A stretch of DNA of 64,000 bases. Source: Bacteroidales bacterium. Lineage in GTDB: Bacteria > Bacteroidota > Bacteroidia > Bacteroidales > Prolixibacteraceae. A program made the translations under genes and the position numbers. The stretch spans positions 37,355 through 101,354 of the forward strand of contig JAATGF010000152.1 in the NCBI GenBank assembly GCA_015654795.1, read 5' to 3'. Positions 46,481 through 56,519 of this stretch are shown here, one piece after another; the stretch's first letter is position 1; every line of letters starts with the position of its first letter. The notes under the pieces are model-generated. The model was not told the DNA's origin, searched no databases, and worked only from the letters and a program-made list of their open reading frames with translations.

Positions 46481-47833
46481 ATGGCAAATAACGATTTCTA
46501 CAAAAAAGCATATAAACTTGTTGAAGTTGATACGGCCGTACGTTTTGATGTCCCTATTGGCTCCGATCACGAGTTCTTTACCGATTTTTCGGATGTTCGC
46601 GGTGATTTTCAAGATCGTATGATTTACAAGGCATTAAAGGTGAATCCTTCTACTTTTATCTATAATGAAGAAGTCAACAGAGGGAATAAGACCTTGCTTT
46701 TTTTGGCAGGAATGAGAGGTTCGGGTAAAACATCTGAGTTGGCCAAAATTGCCCGGAATCTTAATCACAAAGACGGATTTTTTTGTATTACATGCAACCT
46801 CGATGATGGACTCGATTTGAATGACATGGAGTATATGGACATTGTCATTTTTCAGTTGGAAAGACTTTTTGAGGAACTCGAAAATGCACAATTAGCAATA
46901 GACATTTCCATAATCGGATCTCTTCAAAAGTGGTTTAGCGAGCGTGTTCAGGAGGTAAATAAGGCTATTAAAAAAGAGGCTGGCTTTGAAGTTGAAATAT
47001 CGGCTGGTCCTCCGAGTTTTCTTAGCTTTCTGGGAATCACAGCTAAAGTGAAAGCAAATCTTTTAGGGAGTAAGGAAAATGCACAAAAAATAAGAACCGT
47101 TTTTAAGAACAATTTTTCAGATTTTGCCAAACAATTCAATTTATTTGTTGAAGAGGTTAATGTTAGGCTAAGAGAGACGGGAACAGCAAGAGAGTTGCTT
47201 TTTGTAGTTGATGGTATTGAAAAGGCCGCAAGTCTTGATATCCGTAAAAAAATCATTTTGGAAGAAGCGAATAGAATTCGTCTCATTAGTGCAAATACCA
47301 TATTTACATTGCCTATCGAACTTATGCCTGAGCGCCAAAAATTAATAAGTTTCAGTACTGTTGTCTCCTTTCCTTTTGTTAAAATCAGAGAAAAGAATGG
47401 TGATGAAGTTGAAAATGCAATACAACGGTTTATTGAATTCACCTACAAACGCATTGACAACAAATTGTTCGATAGCGAGGAAACGGTTCGAAAAGCTATT
47501 TTGATGGGAGGCGGTTCGCCCAGAGAATATTTGCGGATTTTGGAATATGCCAGTATGTTTGCTGGTGATGATGATGAGGCAATTACTCGCGAAGCACTTG
47601 AAAAAGGAATTCGCCAATTGGCGGCCGAAACTTCACAATATGTTTCTACGGCAGATCTGGAAAAACTGAAAACTCTCAAACAATCGAATGATGAGGGAAA
47701 AGTTATGCCTTTTGATGCTGATTGGCAGGATTTGTTAGAAAAACTAATCGTGTTAGAATACAACGACGGAACTTACAAAAGAGTTAACCCAATTGTTGAA
47801 GAATCGCAACTTTATAAACAGTATGTCGGATAA
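46481..47833 (+). CDS. P-loop ATPase of a paired ATPase-TPR system
   Basis: 450 residues. Walker A GMRGSGKTS at 77-85 and Walker B LLFVVDGIEK at 239-248, with an Asp-Gly-Ile-Glu pattern as in AAA/STAND-type NTPases; a strand then follows with IFTLPIELMPERQ (sensor-like). Between the two lies a helical insert with FLSFLGITAKVKANLLG. The C-terminal part (GGGSPREYLRILEYASM, and KLIVLEYNDGTYKRVNP at the end) is winged-helix-like. No transmembrane segment or obvious effector domain. Overlaps the next ORF by 11 bases. Resembles ATPases encoded next to TPR proteins in other bacteria (memory, not a search). Function unknown. Confidence 0.8.
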   Translation: MANNDFYKKAYKLVEVDTAVRFDVPIGSDHEFFTDFSDVRGDFQDRMIYKALKVNPSTFIYNEEVNRGNKTLLFLAGMRGSGKTSELAKIARNLNHKDGFFCITCNLDDGLDLNDMEYMDIVIFQLERLFEELENAQLAIDISIIGSLQKWFSERVQEVNKAIKKEAGFEVEISAGPPSFLSFLGITAKVKANLLGSKENAQKIRTVFKNNFSDFAKQFNLFVEEVNVRLRETGTARELLFVVDGIEKAASLDIRKKIILEEANRIRLISANTIFTLPIELMPERQKLISFSTVVSFPFVKIREKNGDEVENAIQRFIEFTYKRIDNKLFDSEETVRKAILMGGGSPREYLRILEYASMFAGDDDEAITREALEKGIRQLAAETSQYVSTADLEKLKTLKQSNDEGKVMPFDADWQDLLEKLIVLEYNDGTYKRVNPIVEESQLYKQYVG

Positions 47834-49853
47834 GATTAACAACTATATTGAAGAAACAAAGCCTCTGTTTCGCTTGCTGCGGACGGAGGCTTTTCGTTTT
47901 ATAATTATCCGATACAATCATTACTCGCTTATTAATCAATTGAAAGAGGACTTATTGCGGTTATTCCCGGACCGCTCTAGGTTTGCGGTCGACGGAAGAG
48001 ACACTAATTATAGATCCTTGGTCGATAATTATTATAAGGCTGCCAGAGGGTTCTTTTATATTGAAAATTTTGAAGAAATTCTGACCAAACCCGAAATATA
48101 TACTGGACTTAATCAACGGCGCGACAAGTTGGCACAATATCCAATTGCTCTTATTGTGTTCGTTTCATCCTCAACAGACGAATTGTATGCCCGTCAGATT
48201 ATGGAAAAAATGCCCGATTTATGGTCATTTCGCTCTATATTATTAGATTTAAAAGTAGAGATTTCGCAATTAGTTCAAGCTGGAAATTTGATGCAAGATT
48301 TTGTTAATGAACAAACAACTACAACTACCACCACTTTAGGCGGAAGTACAGTTGAAGAAAAAGAACAGGAATTAAATCGTTTGCTCAGACGTGTAACCGA
48401 GGTTCAAGATAGTGAGATCAGTTTATTGATGAGTTTGTTTCAACAAATTGCAAAAATATTGGAGGATTTATGGAGACACGATGAGGCAATTGAGTATTAT
48501 TTGAAATTAGAAAAAATTGAAATTGAGATAGATGACAATACAGGATTAGGTTATACGTATAATAATGTAGGTCTAATCTATCGAAAAAAAGGAGAATGGG
48601 ATATAGCTTTGAAATATTATTTGAAAGCTGAAGTGATTTTTAAGGAAATTGACGATTTAGGCGGTATAGGAACAACTTATAACAACATCGGCCAAATCTA
48701 TGACAAGAAAGGCGAATGGGACAAAGCTCTTAAGTATTATTTGGAAACGGATAAGATTTTTATGAATATTGGCGACATAGCTAGTTTAGGTATCATTTAC
48801 AACAATATTGGTGGTATCTATTTCCAAAAAGGCGAATGGGATAAGGCTTTGGAGTATCATTTTAAAGATCAAAAGATAGCAATAGAATTGGGAAACAAAG
48901 CTGGATTAGGATCAACATACAATAACATAGGTTTAATCTATGACAATAAAGGCGAATGGGATAGCGCTTTGGAGTACTATCTGAAATCGGAAACGATCCT
49001 AAAGGAGGTAGGTGACACATTCACTTTAGGTACTACATACAACAATATCGGTGGAATTTATTCCCAAAAAGGCGAATGGGATAGAGCAATGGAGTATTAT
49101 CTGAAATCGGAAACTATTCGTAAAGATGTTTGCGACAAAGCCGGTTTGGGGTCCACCTACAACAACATCGGTACTATTTATTATAAAAAAGGTGAATTTG
49201 ACAGAGCCATGGAATATTATCTAAAATCGGATGCGATTATTAAGGAAGTTGGTAACAAACCCGATTTAGGAATAATGTACAACAACATTGGAGCAATCTA
49301 TTCTATAAAAGGAGAATGGGGCAAAGCCTTAGAGTATTATCTGAAATCAGAAACAATTTGTAATGAAGTTGGCGATAAAGCAGGTTTAGGAAGAACATAC
49401 AACAACATCGGCGCAACTTATGATAAAAGTGGTGAATGGGACAGAGCACTAAGGTATTATCTAAAATCGGAATCAATCCGTAAAGAAATAGGCGATAAGG
49501 TTGGTTTAGCTCCCACTTACAACAACATTGGTATAATCTATCGAAGAAAAGGCGCATGGGAAAGAGCCAAAGAATATTTTATTAAATCGGCAATAATCCG
49601 TAAGGAAGTTGGCGATATTGTAGGATTAGTGACAACGTATTTTAATATTGGTACAGGATTTTTGGACAATGGGGATAGAAAACAAGGAAATGCTTACATT
49701 ATACTTGCCGGTTTTATTGCAAGGAATCAGGGGATGAAGAATGAATTATCTGAAATGGCCTGGGCAATTGATCCTTTGATTAAAGAACTTGGAGATGAAA
49801 AATTTATGGCTGAAGGTAAAAGGTTATATGATAAAATTGTATTAGAGCAATAA
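47823..49853 (+). CDS. TPR protein with ATPase-like N-terminal domain
   Basis: 676 residues from ATG 47823, which lies within the end of the ATPase gene (ATGTCGGATAAG: translational coupling). Residues 1-160 resemble the NTPase-like domain found before TPRs in STAND-type proteins (GFFYIENFEEILTKPE, TGLNQRRDKLAQYPIALIV, MPDLWSFRSILLDLK) but have no Walker A. A Thr-rich linker (QTTTTTTTLGG, about 160-172) and a helix lead into TPRs from about residue 205 to 640. Each is 40 residues, consensus YNNIGxIYxxKGEWDxALEY followed by YLKSETIxKEVGDKAGLG, like kinesin-light-chain-type TPRs. Probably the sensor partner that binds the ATPase through its N-terminus (inference). Not clearly part of any named system. 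Confidence 0.8.
   Translation: MSDKINNYIEETKPLFRLLRTEAFRFIIIRYNHYSLINQLKEDLLRLFPDRSRFAVDGRDTNYRSLVDNYYKAARGFFYIENFEEILTKPEIYTGLNQRRDKLAQYPIALIVFVSSSTDELYARQIMEKMPDLWSFRSILLDLKVEISQLVQAGNLMQDFVNEQTTTTTTTLGGSTVEEKEQELNRLLRRVTEVQDSEISLLMSLFQQIAKILEDLWRHDEAIEYYLKLEKIEIEIDDNTGLGYTYNNVGLIYRKKGEWDIALKYYLKAEVIFKEIDDLGGIGTTYNNIGQIYDKKGEWDKALKYYLETDKIFMNIGDIASLGIIYNNIGGIYFQKGEWDKALEYHFKDQKIAIELGNKAGLGSTYNNIGLIYDNKGEWDSALEYYLKSETILKEVGDTFTLGTTYNNIGGIYSQKGEWDRAMEYYLKSETIRKDVCDKAGLGSTYNNIGTIYYKKGEFDRAMEYYLKSDAIIKEVGNKPDLGIMYNNIGAIYSIKGEWGKALEYYLKSETICNEVGDKAGLGRTYNNIGATYDKSGEWDRALRYYLKSESIRKEIGDKVGLAPTYNNIGIIYRRKGAWERAKEYFIKSAIIRKEVGDIVGLVTTYFNIGTGFLDNGDRKQGNAYIILAGFIARNQGMKNELSEMAWAIDPLIKELGDEKFMAEGKRLYDKIVLEQ
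48541..49740 (+). repeat. Ten tandem 120-bp repeats encoding TPRs
   Basis: The YNNIG-coding block (TACAACAACATCGG and variants) recurs at exactly 120-bp steps from 48541 to 49621+ with no insertions or deletions, followed in each unit by AAAGGCGAATGGGA and TATTATCTGAAATCGGA. The last unit is most diverged. Confidence 0.9.
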
Positions 49854-49917
49854 TCCCTGCCACTTAGTGCGAAACCCCTTATTTGTATCTCATTTTCTCT
49901 CCCTCACACCATCACTC

Positions 49918-50586
49918 CTACTTTTCAACGTAACTCCCAGCAAACTCAATTACACACATATATCTAAATCGTTGGTGTTGACCACACGCCACGCCAACCC
50001 TTTTAAAATCCGGATTAAAGATGCTTTTGCGATGGCCACGGTTACTTACCCCATCATCGATAATCAACGCCATTACTATTCTCCGGGCTTTATTATTCCC
50101 ATAATCAATATTTTCACCACACGAACCATTCCATGTCCCATATCGGTTAATACGCTCAGCGAATGTGCTTCCGTCTCTTCCTTTGTGCCCGATCTGAGAA
50201 GTTGTTTCCTGCATCCTAACCATGTCTGAAGCCGCTTTACTCATTCCCTGTGAAGCGGTTAAGTATGACAATGGTTTTTGTCTCCTGAGAAATCTGATGG
50301 CTTCATTTACCGCACTTTTGCCTTCTTTTGTGAGGACTGTAATCTCTCCGTTTTCGCGCAACTCTCTTCCAACAAATAATTCTGAGTACGCGACGAGATA
50401 ATCGGCATATTCGGAAGGCTGCATCCTGGCAAAGTTTAGTTCTGACACAACTTCGCTCTCCAGATCGGATAAATAATCGGATTTATTGTCCGTATTCGTA
50501 ATATCGCGGAGGTTGCGGGAAGATGCGCAAGCTATCAATGTATTGAATAGTATTAATATAAATAGGTAATTTTTAAATTTATTCAT
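49918..50586 (-). CDS. CAP-domain (SCP/PR-1-like) lipoprotein
   Basis: 222 residues with a lipoprotein signal (LILFNTLIACASSRN, Cys at residue 20). The CAP domain spans about 50-220: NFARMQPSEYADYLVAY, SQGMSKAASDMVRMQETTS, IGHKGRDGSTFAERINRYG, CGENIDYGNN and NRGHRKSIFNPDFKRVGV, which supply the two His and two Glu of the CAP cavity. Bacterial CAP proteins bind or cut unknown targets at the cell surface. Convergent to the TPR gene; it is not obviously part of that pair. Confidence 0.87.
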   Translation of the reverse strand: MNKFKNYLFILILFNTLIACASSRNLRDITNTDNKSDYLSDLESEVVSELNFARMQPSEYADYLVAYSELFVGRELRENGEITVLTKEGKSAVNEAIRFLRRQKPLSYLTASQGMSKAASDMVRMQETTSQIGHKGRDGSTFAERINRYGTWNGSCGENIDYGNNKARRIVMALIIDDGVSNRGHRKSIFNPDFKRVGVACGQHQRFRYMCVIEFAGSYVEK

Positions 50587-50720
50587 GTCAGCACTGTATA
50601 AATAGTTTTATAACTAATGGATTTACAGGCAATAATTGTACCAGCATTTGAAAGGCTAAAACTAATCGCGAAGTTTAAGAACTTAAATTATATATCAACT
50701 AAGGCAAACTTACCTAAACT

Positions 50721-52097
50721 TCAGTTTCTCAGATTTCCCCTACTATTCGAAAAATAAACGCCAGCGAGGCAAATCAATCCCGAAATGGTAAATGATAATC
50801 GTATGCTGCTATTAAATAATGTGTTATCGACATCATTAATATGTCTCCCATTAAAATAAAGCGAAAAGATCAGTGTGGCAATCATCATGCTCACCATTTG
50901 TCCAACGACCCGCATCGTAGAAGAGGTTCCTGAGGCAATCCCCAATTGCTTTTTATCAACAGAACTCATGATCGTATTCATATTTGGCGAAGAAAAGATT
51001 CCGAATCCGATTCCCATAAGAATTAAAACAGCAACAATCATATAAACAGGAGTTTGCTGACCAATAAAAGCAAGTAAAAACAAACCGATTGCACTGATCA
51101 GCATACCTGCAGTCGCCAGTTTTCGAGGCTCAATCTTGTCTGAAAGTTTTCCTGCAAAAGGGGAGAGGATTGTCATCATCAACGGTTGAGCAATAAGGAT
51201 TGTTCCCGCTTGTTGCGGAGTGAACCCTTTGATCTTCTGAAGGAAAAGGCTCATAAGGAAAACCAGTGAAAAAGTGGCGCTGTAGTTAATCAATGCTGCA
51301 ATATTCGAAAAGGCAAACAGCCGGTTACGCGTGAAAAGTGTGATCTCGAAAATCGGATATGCTGATCTTTTACATCGTAAGACAAACAGAATCATATAAA
51401 GTATGCCGGTCATCAACAGCGGCCAGCCGAATGATTTATTCAGGTTTGAGGAACTGTAAACAATTCCAATGAGTCCGACCGAATAATAAAGTGCGCCGAT
51501 GTGATCAATTTTGCCTGGTATTCTGGTAATTAAATTAGTCTTCAATTTGAAAAATACCAACATAATTGCGATGATTCCCAATGGAACACAGAAAAGAAAT
51601 ATACTGCGCCATCCGAAATATTGCGTGAGAAATCCGCCAACGAACGGCCCCATTGATAAACCAAGGTAGACTGATGCAACATTAAGTCCGAGTACTTTAC
51701 CGCGTTCGGCAGGCGGAAAGACCGAAACGAGAATTGGCGCTCCGGTTGTCAATGTCATTGCGGCGCCTAAGCCCTGAACTACTCTTAATAAAATGAGCAT
51801 CATACCACTTGGTGCAAATCCACATAAGGTTGTCGCTATTGTGAAAATGACAATTCCTCCCTGGAAAACTGTTTTTTGTCCGCGAATATCAGCCAATTTC
51901 CCAATAGGAAGAAGAAAAACAGCCGATGACAACAGATAAGAAGTGACCGTCCAACTTAGCGTAACAGCATCAAGATCAAACTCTTTTTCGATGGCCGGCA
52001 ATGCAATATTTACACCCGATATTAGGAACGGCGCTAAAAATGAAGTCAATACAGCTATCGTTAATGCCGATCGTTGTGTGTTCGTCATGCGATCCAT
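50721..52097 (-). CDS. MFS drug exporter, DHA2 (EmrB/QacA) family
   Basis: 458 residues with 14 predicted membrane helices. ALPAIEKEFDLDAVTLSWTV with LIGKLADIRGQK (motif A, here LPIGKLADIRGQKTVF) and the motif C-type GLSMGPFVGGFLTQYFGWR identify a proton antiporter of the DHA2 group. Likely multidrug export. The inner ATG at 52088 (MTNTQRSAL) is also possible. A TATATTTG -7 box for the minus strand lies at 52124-52131. Confidence 0.88.
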   Translation of the reverse strand: MDRMTNTQRSALTIAVLTSFLAPFLISGVNIALPAIEKEFDLDAVTLSWTVTSYLLSSAVFLLPIGKLADIRGQKTVFQGGIVIFTIATTLCGFAPSGMMLILLRVVQGLGAAMTLTTGAPILVSVFPPAERGKVLGLNVASVYLGLSMGPFVGGFLTQYFGWRSIFLFCVPLGIIAIMLVFFKLKTNLITRIPGKIDHIGALYYSVGLIGIVYSSSNLNKSFGWPLLMTGILYMILFVLRCKRSAYPIFEITLFTRNRLFAFSNIAALINYSATFSLVFLMSLFLQKIKGFTPQQAGTILIAQPLMMTILSPFAGKLSDKIEPRKLATAGMLISAIGLFLLAFIGQQTPVYMIVAVLILMGIGFGIFSSPNMNTIMSSVDKKQLGIASGTSSTMRVVGQMVSMMIATLIFSLYFNGRHINDVDNTLFNSSIRLSFTISGLICLAGVYFSNSRGNLRN

Positions 52098-52240
52098 GAA
52101 TTTTCTTATTATTGATGGTCGGACAAATATAGCAAAATCTGATTGTTGTCATTTATTATAAAAAACTAATCTCTTTTTCAGGTTATTAAGTTTTAAAGCC
52201 TTAACTTTGCAGCTCGATTTTTCCAAATAGTTATTTTATT

Positions 52241-54169
52241 ATGAATGAGAAAGATATAAAATTATTTTCGGAATTTCCCCCCGTATCTACCGAGGCATGG
52301 GAAGCCCAGATTACCACAGACTTAAAGGGTAAAGATTATGACAAAACCCTTGTGTGGCGTACTAATGAAGGGATTAATGTCCGTCCTTACTATCGTGCTG
52401 AAAATCTGAGCGGGCTCGAATTCGTGGGGACTTTACCCGGACAGTTTCCCTACGTTCGGGGAAATCGCAAAGAGGGGAATAACTGGTTGGTTCGCCAGGA
52501 CATTGAGGTGATCAATTTTGGTGATGCAAACCAGAAAGCTATAGACATCCTATCAAAAGGTGTAACCTCTCTTGGATTCGTATTTAAAACTTGTCAGGAA
52601 ATCAGTGTGGATAATCTTAAGCAGCTTTTGCAAGGAATTTGTCTCGAAAAAACGGAGGTGAATTTTGTGATGAACTGCAAGAATAAACCATTGGTAACAA
52701 GCCTTATTGGCTTCCTGAAAGATCAGAAAGTCAATCCTGATGAAGTGAAAGCTTCTGTTAACTTCGACCCGATCGGCATTTTTACCCTCAAGGGGAAATT
52801 CTGCAGCAACGAAACGGAGGCTTTTGACTGTGTAAAAGAAGTGCTGGAGTTAGCTCCTGAATATAAAGGTATTCAGTTGATTGCTGTTAACGGAAAGAAT
52901 TTTAACAATGCAGGTTCCTCAATTGTGCAGGAGTTAGGTTTCTCGTTGGCTATCGGTGCCGAGTATCTTACTCGTCTGACAGAAAACGGATTAAATGCTG
53001 GTGTTGTTGCACCTCGTATCCGATTTAATTTCGGTGTTGGTGGAAATTACTTTATGGAGATTGCAAAGTTTCGCGCAGCCCGAATGTTATGGGCTAATAT
53101 TGTGAAGGCTTACGAACCGAAATGTGATTGCGGACCTGATTGCAAGTGCGAAGAAAAATGTAGCGATGATATTTGCCTTTGTGCCGGTAAAATGCATATC
53201 CATACCGAAACATCCATTTGGAATAAAACTATTTACGATCCATATGTAAATCTTCTGCGTACTGAAACAGAAGCAATGTCGGCCACTTTGGGTGGAACCG
53301 ATTCATTGACAATACGTCCGTTTGATGCTGTATATGAACAACCTACTGATTTTGCCGAGCGTATTGCCCGTAACCAGCAGGCTGTTTTAAAGGAAGAGGC
53401 TCATTTTGATAAAATTGCCGATCCTGCTGCAGGTTCTTATTATATCGAAACATTGACTGCTTCAATCGCCGAACAGGCATGGAAGCTTTTCCTTGAGGTT
53501 CAGGGAAAAGGTGGATTTATTGCCGCCTTCCGTCAGGGATTTGTTCAGGCTCAGGTTAACGAAATGGCTGCTAAACGTATAAAAGCGGTTGCAACACGTC
53601 GTGAAAACCTTTTAGGTGTTAATCAATTCCCGAATTATAATGAGCAAATCAGCGTCGATTTGAACAGCCAATTGTTCGAAGCTGTTGATCAGACGGATAA
53701 GGATGCTGAAGTTGAAACTATTAAATTTTATAGAAGTGCTCAGCAATTAGAGGCGCTCAGGTATAAAACTGACAGCTTCTCTGCTAAAAATAAACGGCCA
53801 AAAGCCTTCATGCTTACAATCGGAAGCATCGTTTTCAGCAAAGCCAGGGCTCAGTTTGCCTGTAATTTCTTTGCTGTTGCCGGTTATGAAGTAGTCGACA
53901 ATAATGCATTCGAAACCATTGATGCTGGGGTAAAAGCTGCGCTTGAAGCTAAAGCGGATATCGTTGTGATTTGTAGTTCAGATGAAGAATATGCCGGATT
54001 TGCGCCTGAAGCATTTGGTCAGTTAAAAGGGAAAGCAATCTTTGTGGTTGCCGGAGCTCCTGCTTGTAGTGATGATTTGAAAGCTGCCGGAATCGAGAAT
54101 TTCATCAGTGTAAAATCCAATTTGTTGGAAACACTGACAGCATATAATAATAAACTTGGGATAAAATAG
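52241..54169 (+). CDS. mutA: Methylmalonyl-CoA mutase small subunit
   Basis: 642 residues. The catalytic-like TIM barrel (FPYVRGNRKEGNNW, RFNFGVGGNYFMEIAKFRAA, TETEAMSATLGGTDSLTIRP) resembles MutB but the C-terminal B12 domain lacks the DxHxxG motif, as in all small subunits. With MutB it converts methylmalonyl-CoA to succinyl-CoA in propionate metabolism. Odd: residues 295-314 hold seven cysteines (CDCGPDCKCEEKC, then CLC), an insertion before the conserved HTETSIWNKT segment. A TAACTTTG -7 box lies at 52202-52209. It is followed 6 bases later by mutB. Confidence 0.93.
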   Translation: MNEKDIKLFSEFPPVSTEAWEAQITTDLKGKDYDKTLVWRTNEGINVRPYYRAENLSGLEFVGTLPGQFPYVRGNRKEGNNWLVRQDIEVINFGDANQKAIDILSKGVTSLGFVFKTCQEISVDNLKQLLQGICLEKTEVNFVMNCKNKPLVTSLIGFLKDQKVNPDEVKASVNFDPIGIFTLKGKFCSNETEAFDCVKEVLELAPEYKGIQLIAVNGKNFNNAGSSIVQELGFSLAIGAEYLTRLTENGLNAGVVAPRIRFNFGVGGNYFMEIAKFRAARMLWANIVKAYEPKCDCGPDCKCEEKCSDDICLCAGKMHIHTETSIWNKTIYDPYVNLLRTETEAMSATLGGTDSLTIRPFDAVYEQPTDFAERIARNQQAVLKEEAHFDKIADPAAGSYYIETLTASIAEQAWKLFLEVQGKGGFIAAFRQGFVQAQVNEMAAKRIKAVATRRENLLGVNQFPNYNEQISVDLNSQLFEAVDQTDKDAEVETIKFYRSAQQLEALRYKTDSFSAKNKRPKAFMLTIGSIVFSKARAQFACNFFAVAGYEVVDNNAFETIDAGVKAALEAKADIVVICSSDEEYAGFAPEAFGQLKGKAIFVVAGAPACSDDLKAAGIENFISVKSNLLETLTAYNNKLGIK

Positions 54170-54175
54170 TCAATT

Positions 54176-56332
54176 ATGAAGCCTGATTTTAAAGAAATAA
54201 ATATCAAAAACTCCCCTAAACCTTGCTGTTCTGCAAAGGATGGGGAAAAGAAAGACGGGAATGAAAATATCTGGATGACTCCTGAGTTGATTCCAGTGAA
54301 AGGTGTTTACACAAAAGAAGATCTCGAAGGATTTGAGCATTTGAATTATGCCGCAGGTATTGCACCATTCCTTCGCGGACCTTACTCAACAATGTTTGTC
54401 ACGCGGCCATGGACCATCCGTCAGTATGCCGGATTTTCAACAGCTGAGGAATCGAATGCCTTCTATCGCCGCAACCTTGCTGCAGGTCAGAAAGGACTCT
54501 CAGTCGCATTTGACTTGGCTACTCATCGTGGATACGACTCCGATCACCCACGTGTGGTAGGTGATGTCGGAAAGGCTGGTGTTGCCATCGATTCAATTCT
54601 GGATATGAAGATTCTGTTCGACAATATTCCATTGAATAAAATGTCTGTTTCGATGACGATGAATGGTGCAGTTCTGCCGGTTTTGGCATTCTATATTGTT
54701 ACAGCGTTGGAACAAGGTGCAAAATTGGATGAATTGGCAGGTACGATTCAAAACGATATTCTGAAAGAATTCATGGTGCGTAACACTTATATTTATCCAC
54801 CGGAATTTTCAATGAAGATTATCGCCGATATTTTTGAGTACACCTCGAAATATATGCCCAAGTTTAATTCCATCTCAATTTCGGGTTATCATATGCAGGA
54901 GGCAGGTGCTACCGCTGATATCGAAATGGCCTATACATTGGCGGACGGTTTGGATTATATCCGTACCGGTATAAAGGCAGGATTGAGCGTCGATGCTTTT
55001 GCACCACGTTTATCGTTCTTCTGGGCGGTTGGAATGAACCACTTTATGGAGATTGCCAAAATGCGTGCTGCACGTATGATTTGGGCTAAAATGGTGAAAC
55101 AGTTTAATCCAAAGAGTGCCAAGTCAATGGCGCTGCGTACTCACTCACAGACTTCAGGCTGGTCATTAACAGAACAGGATCCTTACAACAATGTTGGACG
55201 TACCTGTATTGAGGCAATGGCTGCTGTTCTTGGTCATACACAATCGCTTCATACGAATGCATTGGATGAAGCAATTGCTCTTCCTACAGAGTTCTCTGCA
55301 CGTATTGCACGTAACACACAACTTTACATTCAACAGGAGACCGAAGTATGTCGTTCGCTCGATCCATGGGCTGGTTCCTATTATGTAGAGTCTTTGACCA
55401 ACGATCTTGTTGAAAGAGCATGGGCGCTGATCGAAGAAGTCGAAAGATTGGGTGGTATGTCAAAAGCAATCGAAACAGGTGTACCGAAAATGCGCATCGA
55501 AGAGGCGGCTGCCCGTACACAAGGTCGTATTGATTCCGGAACACAGGCTATTATCGGGGTGAACAAATACCGTCTCGAAAAAGAAGATCCGATTGACATT
55601 CTTAATATCGACAATTCGGCTGTACGTCTGTCCCAGATCGAAAGATTGAATAAACTTCGCGCTGAACGTAATGAAGCAGAAGTAATTGAAGCACTTAATG
55701 CAATTACGGAATGTGCTAAAACAGGTGAGGGGAATCTTCTTGAGTTGGCGATTGTTGCCGCTCAGAAAAGAGCTTCACTTGGTGAAATATCCCTCGCATG
55801 TGAGAAAATTGCAGGACGTTATAAAGCAACCATCAGAACAATATCAGGCGTGTATTCATCAGAAGCTAAGAACGATAAGGATTTTGAACAAGCCGTTAAA
55901 CTTGTTAATCAATTTTCGGAGAAAGAAGGTCGTCAACCACGTATCATGATCGCGAAAATGGGTCAGGATGGACATGACCGCGGTGCTAAAGTTGTTGCAA
56001 CAGGTTATGCAGATCTTGGTTTCGATGTGGATATGGGACCATTATTCCAGACTCCTGCCGAAGCTGCCAAACAAGCTGTCGAAAACGACGTGCATGTATT
56101 GGGCGTTTCGTCACTTGCCGCCGGGCATAAAACACTGATCCCTTCGGTTATGGAAGAGTTGAAAAAGCTTGGCCGTGAGGATATTATGGTAATTGCTGGC
56201 GGTGTAATCCCGGCACAGGATTATCAGTTCCTTTACGATGCAGGTGTTGTCGCTATCTTTGGTCCCGGAACTTCAGTTGCCTCTGCAGGTAAGAAGATTA
56301 TGGAGATTTTAGTAGCTGCACAGGAAGATTAA
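54176..56332 (+). CDS. mutB: Methylmalonyl-CoA mutase large subunit
   Basis: 718 residues, catalytic subunit. N-terminal barrel with [20 protein letters not shown], the substrate-channel segments [20 protein letters not shown] and [20 protein letters not shown], and the C-terminal cobalamin-binding domain [20 protein letters not shown] whose His ligates the cobalt of base-off adenosylcobalamin; GGVIPAQD follows. Forms an operon with mutA. Normal length. No cobalamin riboswitch or G3E chaperone gene was seen next to it. Confidence 0.96.
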   Translation: MKPDFKEINIKNSPKPCCSAKDGEKKDGNENIWMTPELIPVKGVYTKEDLEGFEHLNYAAGIAPFLRGPYSTMFVTRPWTIRQYAGFSTAEESNAFYRRNLAAGQKGLSVAFDLATHRGYDSDHPRVVGDVGKAGVAIDSILDMKILFDNIPLNKMSVSMTMNGAVLPVLAFYIVTALEQGAKLDELAGTIQNDILKEFMVRNTYIYPPEFSMKIIADIFEYTSKYMPKFNSISISGYHMQEAGATADIEMAYTLADGLDYIRTGIKAGLSVDAFAPRLSFFWAVGMNHFMEIAKMRAARMIWAKMVKQFNPKSAKSMALRTHSQTSGWSLTEQDPYNNVGRTCIEAMAAVLGHTQSLHTNALDEAIALPTEFSARIARNTQLYIQQETEVCRSLDPWAGSYYVESLTNDLVERAWALIEEVERLGGMSKAIETGVPKMRIEEAAARTQGRIDSGTQAIIGVNKYRLEKEDPIDILNIDNSAVRLSQIERLNKLRAERNEAEVIEALNAITECAKTGEGNLLELAIVAAQKRASLGEISLACEKIAGRYKATIRTISGVYSSEAKNDKDFEQAVKLVNQFSEKEGRQPRIMIAKMGQDGHDRGAKVVATGYADLGFDVDMGPLFQTPAEAAKQAVENDVHVLGVSSLAAGHKTLIPSVMEELKKLGREDIMVIAGGVIPAQDYQFLYDAGVVAIFGPGTSVASAGKKIMEILVAAQED

Positions 56333-56415
56333 TTAGTGCGAATTATAAATTACGAATGATTAAGTGGTGATTGGCTAGTTTCTAGTCGCTCTTATAAATA
56401 TTTCGATATACAATC

Positions 56416-56455
56416 AAAAAATGGCTGTTCCGGTTTAAGGGATGGCCATTTTTTT
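56416..56455 (+). terminator. Intrinsic terminator after mutAB
   Basis: AAAAAATGGC (56416-56425) pairs with GCCATTTTTT (56445-56454), 10-bp AU-rich stem with a 19-base loop, ending in the T-run. Confidence 0.75.
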
Positions 56456-56519
56456 GTGGAATGTAAATTATTTATTTTAAGTTGGTTATGTAGAAAGTAA
56501 ACAATAGGAATGATCAGAT

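Noticed and set aside
54176..56332. Cobalamin riboswitch near mutAB
   Set aside because: The 70 bases between the divergent exporter promoter and mutA are too short and lack the B12-box; none seen elsewhere nearby.
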